Of a DNA stretch of 53,417 nucleotides, positions 43,087-49,791 are shown in pieces. The DNA is taken from NCBI GenBank assembly GCA_002309765.1, contig DBXY01000052.1, positions 1 to 53,417 on the forward strand. Direction: 5' to 3'. The stretch is from Verrucomicrobia bacterium UBA1200 (lineage in GTDB: Bacteria; Verrucomicrobiota; Kiritimatiellia; RFP12; UBA1067). The position numbers and the translations under genes were made by a program. The notes under the pieces were generated by a model. That model worked only from the letters and a program-made list of their open reading frames with translations. It was not told the origin of the DNA and did no database searches. Within the stretch, counting starts at the first letter, position 1. Each line of letters starts with the position of its first letter.

Positions 43087-44100
43087 TTAACGCTTGGCCG
43101 GAAGCGGACGGGCTGCCACACCCTCTTTGGTCATGACCACGGGTTTTATTGTGCCGTCCGGGTTGAAGTACATCCGGTCGATACAGGTCACGCGGTGGTG
43201 GGGGCTTTGGTTGGGGATCGGGCGGCGATGATAGACGATGTACCAATCGTCAGTGCCGGGGTACCGGAAAACCGAATGGTGCCCGGCCCCGGTGGCAATC
43301 GCGGGATCCTGCGACAACACCACGCCCAGAGACTTGAACGGTCCGAACGGGGTATCCGCGATCGCGTATGCGACATGGTAACTGCTGTTGGTCCAACCGC
43401 CCTGGCTCCACATGAAATACCATTTGCCGTTGCGCTCAAACATGATCGGCCCTTCCACGTACCCTTTTGGGGTGATTTCCTTGACCATGGTACCGTCTTC
43501 AAACGGAATGACGCTCTTGAAATCCGGCGCCAGCCGCACCAAATTGCAATGCTGCCAACCACCGTAAACCATCAGGTAATCGCCCTTGTATTTGAACACG
43601 AATTGGTCGATCGGCTGGGCGCCGTTGGTGAAATCGTACCACAGCGCCTTACCCAGCAAATCTTTGTAAGGGCCTTCGGGGCGGTCTGCCACCGCCACGC
43701 CGATTCCCCCGTAATAATACTCTTCCTTCATCCATTCCTTAACCCGGGGATGGCCCTTGGGAAGCGCGTCATTGCAGGCGAAAAACAAATAGTATTTGCC
43801 GTCCTTCTCAATCGCCGCCGGAGCCCAAAGCGCCCGGTGCAGCCATTTGATTTCCTTATTGTCGATAATGCGCGGGTGTTTGGTCCAATTAACCAAGTCT
43901 TTGGAAGAGAAACAGTCCAAAAACAGTTGTTTTTCAAATGGCGCGGAATAGGTGGGAAACACCCAGTAGGTGTCACCGAACACCGCCACTTCCGGATCGG
44001 CGTACCAACCCTCGAAAATCGGGTTCCCCGAAGTCTTCTTCTCTTCGCCAAACGCCGCCAGCCCGGCGGCAAAAACCAACGCTATCACGCTTTTTGTCAT
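43087..44100 (-). CDS. Secreted glycoside hydrolase family 43 enzyme
   Basis: 337 aa from ATG 44100 (GAGG 5 nt upstream; a GTG six nt earlier is in frame). A signal peptide occupies residues 1-17. It has the five-bladed beta-propeller pattern of GH43, with the three catalytic acids visible: Asp35 in WYADPEVAVFGDTYW (base), Asp165 in PIDQFVF (pKa modulator) and Glu216 in YVEGPIMF (acid). GH43 enzymes cleave arabinan/xylan side chains or galactan; the subfamily is not assignable by eye. It lies 26 nt after the SGNH esterase gene, likely one unit with queA. Confidence 0.88.
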   Translation of the reverse strand: MTKSVIALVFAAGLAAFGEEKKTSGNPIFEGWYADPEVAVFGDTYWVFPTYSAPFEKQLFLDCFSSKDLVNWTKHPRIIDNKEIKWLHRALWAPAAIEKDGKYYLFFACNDALPKGHPRVKEWMKEEYYYGGIGVAVADRPEGPYKDLLGKALWYDFTNGAQPIDQFVFKYKGDYLMVYGGWQHCNLVRLAPDFKSVIPFEDGTMVKEITPKGYVEGPIMFERNGKWYFMWSQGGWTNSSYHVAYAIADTPFGPFKSLGVVLSQDPAIATGAGHHSVFRYPGTDDWYIVYHRRPIPNQSPHHRVTCIDRMYFNPDGTIKPVVMTKEGVAARPLPAKR

Positions 44101-44126
44101 AACCACCTCAAGTTCTACAGTTCAAA

Positions 44127-44780
44127 TCACTGTTCCCAAGCCTTGCGAATTGCGGGCAGCAAACGCATCGCCACCTGTTCGTTGCCTTTGGGGCTCGGAT
44201 GGTCGGTTTCGTCCCAATACGGCGGCAACCGGTTCGGCTTAATGTCCAGCTGCAGATTCGGCACATAAACGCACCCGTATTTGCGGCAAAGCTCGGTCTG
44301 CATCGCGCCGATGTCGGCGGCGAGTTTATTGCGCCGGGGCGAAAACTCGGTGCTGACCTCATTCCACAAATCCCGGTCGCCGAAACAGTCCGCCACCACG
44401 ATGCGGCAGTTGCGGGCCTGCAGCTCGATAATCATGTTTTCCAGATCCTGGCGCATTTCGGAAACTTCGCGGCTGTTTTGCCAAAAATCATTCGCCCCCA
44501 GCGCGATCAGCACCGCACGGGGTTTGTAACGCAGCACATCGCGCTCAAAACGCGCCCATGCGCCTTCCAACGTGTCCCCCCCGATTCCTGAGTTGATCAC
44601 CCGGATATCCGGCAACTCCCGCTGCAGGTAATCGGAATAATGCCCGTTCGGTCCGCCGCACGAGGTCAGGCTGTCGCCAAGGCACACCAGCACCGGACGG
44701 CGATCCTTAACCGCAAACGCCACAATGATTATCGCCAACCCCAACCCCAGCGCCAAGGCAACCAATGTTTTCCGCAACAT
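44127..44780 (-). CDS. Secreted SGNH/GDSL hydrolase (acyl esterase)
   Basis: 217 aa with an N-terminal signal or membrane anchor (residues 5-24). All SGNH blocks are present: CLGDSLTS with the catalytic Ser37 (block I), SGIGGDT (II), ALGANDFW (III), and ETDHPSPKGN with the Asp/His pair (V). This is the lysophospholipase-L1-like or rhamnogalacturonan-acetylesterase type. Next to a GH43 enzyme, a carbohydrate deacetylase role is plausible. GGGAGG lies 9 nt before ATG 44780; it follows queA by 22 nt. Confidence 0.88.
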   Translation of the reverse strand: MLRKTLVALALGLGLAIIIVAFAVKDRRPVLVCLGDSLTSCGGPNGHYSDYLQRELPDIRVINSGIGGDTLEGAWARFERDVLRYKPRAVLIALGANDFWQNSREVSEMRQDLENMIIELQARNCRIVVADCFGDRDLWNEVSTEFSPRRNKLAADIGAMQTELCRKYGCVYVPNLQLDIKPNRLPPYWDETDHPSPKGNEQVAMRLLPAIRKAWEQ

Positions 44781-44802
44781 TTTCGCGTTCCTCCCTTCAT
44801 CC

Positions 44803-45882
44803 TTACAAAATCAGCATGCAGTCGCCATAACTGAAAAACCGGTAACGTTCCCGGATCGCCTCCCGGTAAGCCGCCAATATCCGTTCGCGTCCCGCCAGCG
44901 CGGAAACCATCATCAGTAGCGTTGACTGCGGCAAATGGAAATTCGTAAGCATAATGTCCACCGCCTGAAAACGGTATGGCGGATAGATAAAAATCGAACT
45001 GCTGCCATGCGCCGCCACCACCCGGCCGCCGTTGGCGGCAGCCACCGTCTCCAGCGTCCTGACGCTGGTGCTGCCGACCGCCAGCACCCGACCGCCTCTG
45101 GCTTTGCAATCGGCCACCGCCTTTGCGGCGGACTCCGTAACGGTGTAACGTTCGGCATCCATGCGGTGGTCTTCCACGGTGTCGCACTTGACCGGCTTGA
45201 AGGTTCCCGGTCCCACGTGCAAGGTTACCGCCACGCGCTGAATCCCCTTCCGGGCCAGCGAACCGAAAATCTCTTCCGTAAAATGCAACCCGGCGGTAGG
45301 CGCGGCAACCGCACCGACTTTTTGAGCGTAAACCGTCTGGTAACGTTCCCGGTCCAAGCGCGCCAACCGCGGGTCGCCGTCGCGGTGGATATACGGAGGC
45401 ACCGGGGTCAGCCCGTAACGATCCAACAACCCCATCAGCGGGGAATCCGCCAGAAACAGGGCGCGGCATTCGCCCGGACCGGTACGCTCAAGAATCTCCA
45501 CACGCAAATGCCCGGCGGCGAAGACGGCGGTCAAGCCGGAGCGGACCGGCCGCCCCGAACCGCTGATGCACGACCACGCGGTAACCTCATTCGCCCGTTG
45601 AGCGCACCCGTCCGGAACCGGCAACGGCTCCACCAGCAACAACTCCACCGCGCCGCCGGTATCCTCCCATCGTCCCTGTAAGCGGGCGGGGAACACCTTG
45701 GTGTCGTTAACCACCATCAAATCGCGATCGTCGAGATAATCGACGATATCGGCGATATGGCGGTGCTCGATGCGGCCATCATCACGATGCAACACCATCA
45801 TGCGGGAAGTGCCGCGCACTTCCGGCGGTTCCTGGGCGATCAATTCCTGCGGCAACTCGTAATTGAAATCGGCGGTTTTCAT
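44803..45882 (-). CDS. queA: tRNA preQ1(34) S-adenosylmethionine ribosyltransferase-isomerase
   Basis: 359 aa from ATG 45882, chosen because MKTADFNYELPQELIAQEP is the family N-terminus; a GTG at 45900 would add six residues. QueA hallmarks are RGTSRMMVL, LDDRDLMVVNDTKVFPARL, TAGLHFTEE, HVGPGTFKPV and TNFHLPQSTLLMMVSA. It transfers the ribosyl moiety of SAM to preQ1 in tRNA, making epoxyqueuosine. It is the first gene of the queA-SGNH-GH43 run, a housekeeping gene leading carbohydrate-active genes. The RBS is weak (GAG). The gene is divergent from ssrA. Confidence 0.95.
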   Translation of the reverse strand: MKTADFNYELPQELIAQEPPEVRGTSRMMVLHRDDGRIEHRHIADIVDYLDDRDLMVVNDTKVFPARLQGRWEDTGGAVELLLVEPLPVPDGCAQRANEVTAWSCISGSGRPVRSGLTAVFAAGHLRVEILERTGPGECRALFLADSPLMGLLDRYGLTPVPPYIHRDGDPRLARLDRERYQTVYAQKVGAVAAPTAGLHFTEEIFGSLARKGIQRVAVTLHVGPGTFKPVKCDTVEDHRMDAERYTVTESAAKAVADCKARGGRVLAVGSTSVRTLETVAAANGGRVVAAHGSSSIFIYPPYRFQAVDIMLTNFHLPQSTLLMMVSALAGRERILAAYREAIRERYRFFSYGDCMLIL

Positions 45883-46001
45883 CTCAACAAACAAAAACAC
45901 TCACTTGCTATAAAAGAAAAGCGTACCAAAAAACCGGAGCAAAAGCAAGCGCAACCGTCCCCTGAGATACGCCCCGATCCGCGACATAATTATTTTTTCG
46001 C

Positions 46002-46030
46002 TTGCCATTCGACGCGGAAAATGCAAGAAT
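46002..46030 (+). promoter_or_regulatory. Promoter of ssrA
   Basis: TTGCCA (46002-46007, 5/6), a 17-nt spacer and AAGAAT (46025-46030, 4/6) lie 16 nt upstream of the mature tmRNA 5' end, leaving a short leader for RNase P processing. Confidence 0.55.
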
Positions 46031-46046
46031 ACCCGCAATTTTTTTT

Positions 46047-46399
46047 GGGGGCGACTGGTTTCGACGGGGTACGCTGAAATCCAGTGGCGCGTCGAGGATG
46101 ATTGTTCTACTCGTTAAACGGCAATCAAAAACCTAAATGCGAACGATAACTTCGCTCTCGCGGCCTAGTTAATGGCCCGACGCCGAACCGCCGATGTCTG
46201 CTGAGCGGGGACGCGACGACTAGCAGGCCCCGTTGCAGGGTTTGACCGCTGGACGCTGCAACCTGTACAACCGGCGGTTGGGATTGGGGTGAGCCCGCCT
46301 GTGGGCATTCCTCTTTCCGAGATTTGAACGCAGGACACACGCGTAGAAACTGGGGCTAGGCTATTTCGGACGGGAGTTCAATTCTCCCCGCCTCCACCA
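46047..46399 (+). ncRNA. ssrA: Transfer-messenger RNA (tmRNA)
   Basis: 353 nt. The 5' GGGGGCG (46047-46053) pairs with CGCCTCC (46389-46395), followed by encoded ACCA (46396-46399). The conserved GACTGGTTTCGACGGGG follows the acceptor and a TTCAATTCTCC T-loop precedes the 3' strand. The tag frame is GCG at 46139 to TAG at 46166-46168, encoding ANDNFALAA, so with the charged alanine the tag is (A)ANDNFALAA, a normal degron. It rescues stalled ribosomes with SmpB. One-piece, not permuted. Its 3' end is a common island attachment site, and accessory genes do follow. Confidence 0.97.
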
Positions 46400-46453
46400 A
46401 TATTTTAGGGACTCTTGAGCCGTCCAAAACGGCCTTGATTTCCGCCCTCTGAT

Positions 46454-46478
46454 AAAGCCACGTATTTCGGGGCTTTTT
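46454..46478 (+). terminator. Candidate terminator downstream of ssrA
   Basis: AAAGCC (46454-46459) pairs with GGCTTT (46471-46476) around an 11-nt loop, and the T-run extends to 46478. The stem is short, so the call is weak. Confidence 0.35.
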
Positions 46479-46574
46479 CGCTATACAGCCCCTCCGCCGC
46501 CCCAGTGTTATAGGATTCCTCTTCCCTCTTCTCTCTCCGCAGGCATCCCCTATTCCTTGCGAAAACCCTATTTG

Positions 46575-46597
46575 CTTTTCGGATGCCGTCCGAAAAG
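46575..46597. repeat. 9-bp inverted repeat
   Basis: CTTTTCGGA and TCCGAAAAG flank a TGCCG loop. Not followed by a T-run; possible remnant of a mobile element or a structured RNA end. Confidence 0.4.
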
Positions 46598-46814
46598 AGG
46601 CAATCTTGATTTCATTAGGCAAAGCCCATCAAATTCTTACAGGGAAATAAAGTTTGCGGTATAGCTTCATTCCTTCCCGCGCCGTTGCGGCAAGAATCGG
46701 TCTGGGAGGAACCGTGCTGATATTTGTCCAATAGCAATTAATGTATTCTTTTTCGCGAATATCTGTCGCTGGGAGAAGTGTGCGAATGAGCCGGAAGAGC
46801 CAGACGAGCTTGCC

Positions 46815-48545
46815 TTGTCGGATGTCTCTGTCTATGGCATAAATCTCTCGGCATTGTTTCACCTTGTCTCGGCTGCGTTTGGATGCAGCGTCCCACAGCC
46901 TATTGCAGGCGTTGCAGGAGCCTGGGACTTCGGGATGTCCACGTTTGCGCCTGCGAAGCACAAGCGCCGCGTGTTCTTTGTCCGGCATCTTGCGAAGGTT
47001 CCGAAATCCGCTTTTGCAACATATCCGGGCTGCATGGTCATTGCTGCCGGTGGGCTTAGTCCGGCTAATGCCGATGTATCGTTGTTCTCGTTTGAGGATG
47101 TGTTCCGCTTTGATGCAAGCGGACTTTCGATAGACCTTGATGCTGTCTCTCTCCGCTTCGAGGAGCGCACTATCGAGAAGATCAGCGCGAATGTCCTGTT
47201 CAACGAATCTGTCTATCCCGTCGAGGTTGACGGCAAAAAGCTCGTTGTTGTCGAAGTTCCGCGCGCGGAGCGTACCGGCCGCCCGGTCTATGTCGGCGCG
47301 GACGTGTTCAAGGGATCATACCGCAGAAACGGCGAGGGCGACTACCATTGTTCGCGTGAGACGGTCGAGGGCATGATTCGCGACAAGTGCGCCGAGACGG
47401 CTGACAATTGCGTCATCGACGAAATGACGGTTGCCGACCTCGACGCGGACACTATCCGGCGGTATCGGATGTATTTCAGCCAGCTTCGCCCCGGCCATGT
47501 GTGGAGCGGACTTTCCGACGAAGGATTCTTGATGAAGATCGGCGCGGCGGTGCGCGGTCGCGACGGCGTCGTGCATCCCACGATGGCGGGGCTTGTCTGC
47601 TTCGGCGACTTCAACGAGATAACGAATGTCCTGCCGTACTTCTTCCTCGACTACCGCGAGCACCTCTCGCCGGACGTCCGCTGGACGGATCGCGTGTGTT
47701 CGGGCGACGCCAACTGGAGCGGAAATGTCTTCGACTTCTTCTTCCGCATCAATCAGTCGATCACGGCGGGGGTGAAGGTGCCGTTCAAGATCGCATCCGA
47801 CAACGTGACGCGGGTTGACGACACGCCGGTGCATAAGGCGCTCCGCGAGGTTTTGGCGAACGCGCTCATCCACGCGGACTACCACGGACGGCGCGGCATC
47901 GTAATCGACAAGTACCCCAAGAGGTTGGAGGTCTCGAATCCAGGAACGCTGCGCATGAGCAAGTCCGTCGCCATCGCAGGCGGCACGAGCGATGCTCGAA
48001 ACGGAAAGATATTCAACATCTTCTCGCTGGTGCGCATCGGCGAACGTTCCGGTATGGGGCTGTCGAGCCTGTATGGTGTCTGGGAGAAGGAGAAGTTCGC
48101 CGAACCGTCCATTGTCGAGTCATACGAACCCGACCGTACCAAGGTTATGGTCGAGTTTGAGGCAGACGAGTCGGAACTGGGGGTGGAAATCCAGAAACTG
48201 GGGGTGAAAAAACCAGAAGTGGGGGTGGAAACTGGCGCAAGTGGCGATGTAAAGGCGGGAAGTGTCCGTGCAAATCCGGCAAGTGTCGATGAAAACCGGA
48301 TAAGTGACGATGTAAATCGTGATTTTGGGGTGTTGATGGGTGCATATCGAAGTGACTTCCGGGAAAATGCACGGAAAGTTCTTTATGCCTTTGCAGAAAC
48401 CCCAGAAGCCGATATTTCCAGCGTCGCAAAGAGGTTGGGTTTTTCGGCGAAAAGCGTCTGGCGATCCATTCGGGCGATGAAAGAAGTCGGTCTGCTTGTC
48501 CGGGAGGGTGCGGACAAAGGCGGCAAGTGGATTGTGAAGAAGTGA
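46815..48545 (+). CDS. AlbA/AAA_4-type ATP-binding regulator lacking its N-terminal domain
   Basis: Open frame of 576 codons. From about residue 110 (GKKLVVVEVPRAERTGRPVYVG, then GSYRRNGEGDYHCSRE) it matches the second half of an AlbA_2 (Schlafen-like) domain. The following HATPase-type core has TPVHKALREVLANALIHADYHGRRGIVIDKYPKRLEVSNPG, the GGTSDARN loop and GERSGMGL. A 7-residue repeat linker (454-502) leads to a C-terminal winged helix (about 515-576). The expected start of the AlbA domain (E..K, FANT.GG.IYIGV.D) is absent; residues 1-73 do not resemble the family. The true start is uncertain (46815, 46935 or 47034, none with a good RBS). Probably a truncated or fused gene; whether it works is unknown. 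Fic gene follows by 39 nt. Confidence 0.7.
   Translation: MSDVSVYGINLSALFHLVSAAFGCSVPQPIAGVAGAWDFGMSTFAPAKHKRRVFFVRHLAKVPKSAFATYPGCMVIAAGGLSPANADVSLFSFEDVFRFDASGLSIDLDAVSLRFEERTIEKISANVLFNESVYPVEVDGKKLVVVEVPRAERTGRPVYVGADVFKGSYRRNGEGDYHCSRETVEGMIRDKCAETADNCVIDEMTVADLDADTIRRYRMYFSQLRPGHVWSGLSDEGFLMKIGAAVRGRDGVVHPTMAGLVCFGDFNEITNVLPYFFLDYREHLSPDVRWTDRVCSGDANWSGNVFDFFFRINQSITAGVKVPFKIASDNVTRVDDTPVHKALREVLANALIHADYHGRRGIVIDKYPKRLEVSNPGTLRMSKSVAIAGGTSDARNGKIFNIFSLVRIGERSGMGLSSLYGVWEKEKFAEPSIVESYEPDRTKVMVEFEADESELGVEIQKLGVKKPEVGVETGASGDVKAGSVRANPASVDENRISDDVNRDFGVLMGAYRSDFRENARKVLYAFAETPEADISSVAKRLGFSAKSVWRSIRAMKEVGLLVREGADKGGKWIVKK
48174..48320 (+). repeat. In-frame 21-bp tandem repeat array (7 units)
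   Basis: Seven 21-bp units start at 48174, 48195, 48216, 48237, 48258, 48279 and 48300. The first three share a (g/a)aa(c/g)tgggggtg core and encode ELGVEIQ, KLGVKKP and EVGVETG. The next four share a (g/a)aagtg core and encode ASGDVKA, GSVRANP, ASVDENR and ISDDVNR. All are in phase with the reading frame and form the linker before the winged helix. There are no spacers, so it is not a CRISPR. Confidence 0.85.
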
Positions 48546-48584
48546 TATGATGCGGCAAAAGGCGAAGGAGGAATCTAAGGTGCT

Positions 48585-49589
48585 ATGAAATCTAAAGAAA
48601 AGTACATTCCACCGTACAAGGTGGGCGAAGAGGCGGTGAATCTCATCGCCGAGATATCCGCTGCCGTGGAGAGGTTTGATATCGAGATCTCCGGCGTCAA
48701 GGGTGTGCGGCTTCGCAAGACAAACCGCATCAAGACGATTCACGGCTCAACCGCCATCGAGGGCAACACCCTCACGGAGGACCAGGTCACCGCCGTTCTC
48801 GAAGGGAAGAAGGTTGTCGCCCCGCAAAGGGAGATTGATGAGGTCTTGTGCGCAGCGGCGGCATACGAGGCGATAGAAAGCATCGACCCCTACAAGGTGA
48901 AAGACCTCCTCAAAGTTCACAAGCTGATGATGGGAGGTCTCGTCGAAACCGTAGGAGCGTTCCGCACGGGGCAGGTTGGTGTCATAGATGGAGCGGGGAA
49001 CGTCATCCACATGGCTCCGCCTGCCGCACAGGTTCCGAAGCTCATGAAGGATCTGTTCAAATGGCTGAACGAATCCGGGGCTCATCCGCTTGTGAAGAGC
49101 TGCGTGTTCCATTACGAGTTCGAGTTCATCCATCCTTTCCAGAACGGCAACGGCAGAACGGGACGCTATTGGCAGACCGCCATTCTTGGAAAGTGGAGAA
49201 ACGCATTCTACGCCGCTCCCATCGAAAACATCGTCTGGGAGAACCAGAGCGGTTACTACCTCGCCATACGGCGTTCAACGCTTCTGGGCAATTCGGAACC
49301 GTTCATCGACTTCATGCTTGAGCGCATCCTGCAGGCAATCAAGGTCAAGGGTGAGGAACTCAAGAATGTCGGTGTAAATGTCGGTGTAAATGTCGGTGTA
49401 AAACTGTCCGCCCGCGAGCGCAATCTCCTGGAACTGCTGCGGCTCGACGGGACATTGACGGCTGCACGGATAGCCGAGACCTATTCAATCTCCACAAGAC
49501 AGGCCGAGCGGCTTCTGACAGGTCTCAAGAAAAAGGGATTCCTTGTCCGTAAAGGCTCCGATAAGAGCGGGCATTGGGAGGTCGTCTGA
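48585..49589 (+). CDS. Fic/DOC family protein with winged-helix C-terminus
   Basis: 334 aa. The Fic core motif HPFQNGNGRTGR (183-194) has all catalytic residues (His183, Asn189, Arg191). The inhibitory helix motif STAIEGN (55-61, Glu59) is N-terminal, marking an autoinhibited class II Fic. After the Fic domain comes an NVGV-repeat linker (261-272) and a winged-helix domain (about 275-334; ERNLLELLRLDGTLTAARIAETYSISTRQAERLLTGL), with the same end (KG.W.V) as the upstream gene. Fic enzymes AMPylate target proteins; in this layout it may self-regulate its promoter. Likely a two-gene accessory unit with the AlbA-type gene. Confidence 0.9.
   Translation: MKSKEKYIPPYKVGEEAVNLIAEISAAVERFDIEISGVKGVRLRKTNRIKTIHGSTAIEGNTLTEDQVTAVLEGKKVVAPQREIDEVLCAAAAYEAIESIDPYKVKDLLKVHKLMMGGLVETVGAFRTGQVGVIDGAGNVIHMAPPAAQVPKLMKDLFKWLNESGAHPLVKSCVFHYEFEFIHPFQNGNGRTGRYWQTAILGKWRNAFYAAPIENIVWENQSGYYLAIRRSTLLGNSEPFIDFMLERILQAIKVKGEELKNVGVNVGVNVGVKLSARERNLLELLRLDGTLTAARIAETYSISTRQAERLLTGLKKKGFLVRKGSDKSGHWEVV
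49365..49400 (+). repeat. Three exact 12-bp repeats in Fic gene
   Basis: AATGTCGGTGTA occurs three times without interruption (49365, 49377, 49389), in frame, encoding NVGV three times. Exact identity suggests recent slippage and possible linker-length variation between strains. Confidence 0.9.
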
Positions 49590-49698
49590 TGATCCGCGTA
49601 TGGGCGTCCACGGGGCCGCTGGCGTGTTGTCACACTTGTAATGTGCCGGAATCATCCGAAATCCCATCTGCAATTCGCGATTTCCCCCCATTTGGCTC

Positions 49699-49727
49699 TT
49701 GACCTTACCCGCCGCATATTGTAAACT
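49699..49727 (+). promoter_or_regulatory. Promoter of the right-edge giant protein gene
   Basis: TTGACC (49699-49704, 5/6), a 17-nt spacer and TAAACT (49722-49727, 4/6) lie 64 nt before ATG 49792. Confidence 0.55.
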
Positions 49728-49791
49728 TTAAACGTATTTTAATGGTGTGGTGTACACTGGTGATGTGTTCTTGTTGAAACAGGAGTAGAAA

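Larger units (their letters stand above)
46400..46814. other. Non-coding stretch between ssrA and the AlbA-type gene
   Basis: About 415 bp without a convincing gene. It holds a weak terminator candidate, a 9-bp hairpin at 46575-46597 (CTTTTCGGA/TCCGAAAAG) and the right half of an ambiguous minus-strand frame (46629-46988) with a CNAC motif. No copy of the ssrA 3' end, integrase or tRNA was found. Confidence 0.5.

Noticed and set aside
44729..45469. Minus-strand 246-codon frame
   Set aside because: Alternative frame of queA; Gly/Arg-rich and without motifs.
46356..46622. Minus-strand 88-codon frame overlapping the tmRNA 3' end
   Set aside because: It reads antisense through ssrA and yields the EAGRIELPS-like peptide often produced by spurious translation of tmRNA/tRNA ends.
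46380..46820. Attachment-site duplicate of the ssrA 3' end
   Set aside because: I searched by eye for the last bases of ssrA downstream and found no second copy within the window.
46629..46988. Minus-strand 119-codon frame with CNAC motif
   Set aside because: No family recognised and it lies opposite the AlbA-type gene start. Kept only as a note in the junction finding.
48174..48320. CRISPR array
   Set aside because: Repeats are contiguous, 21 bp, in frame and without spacers.
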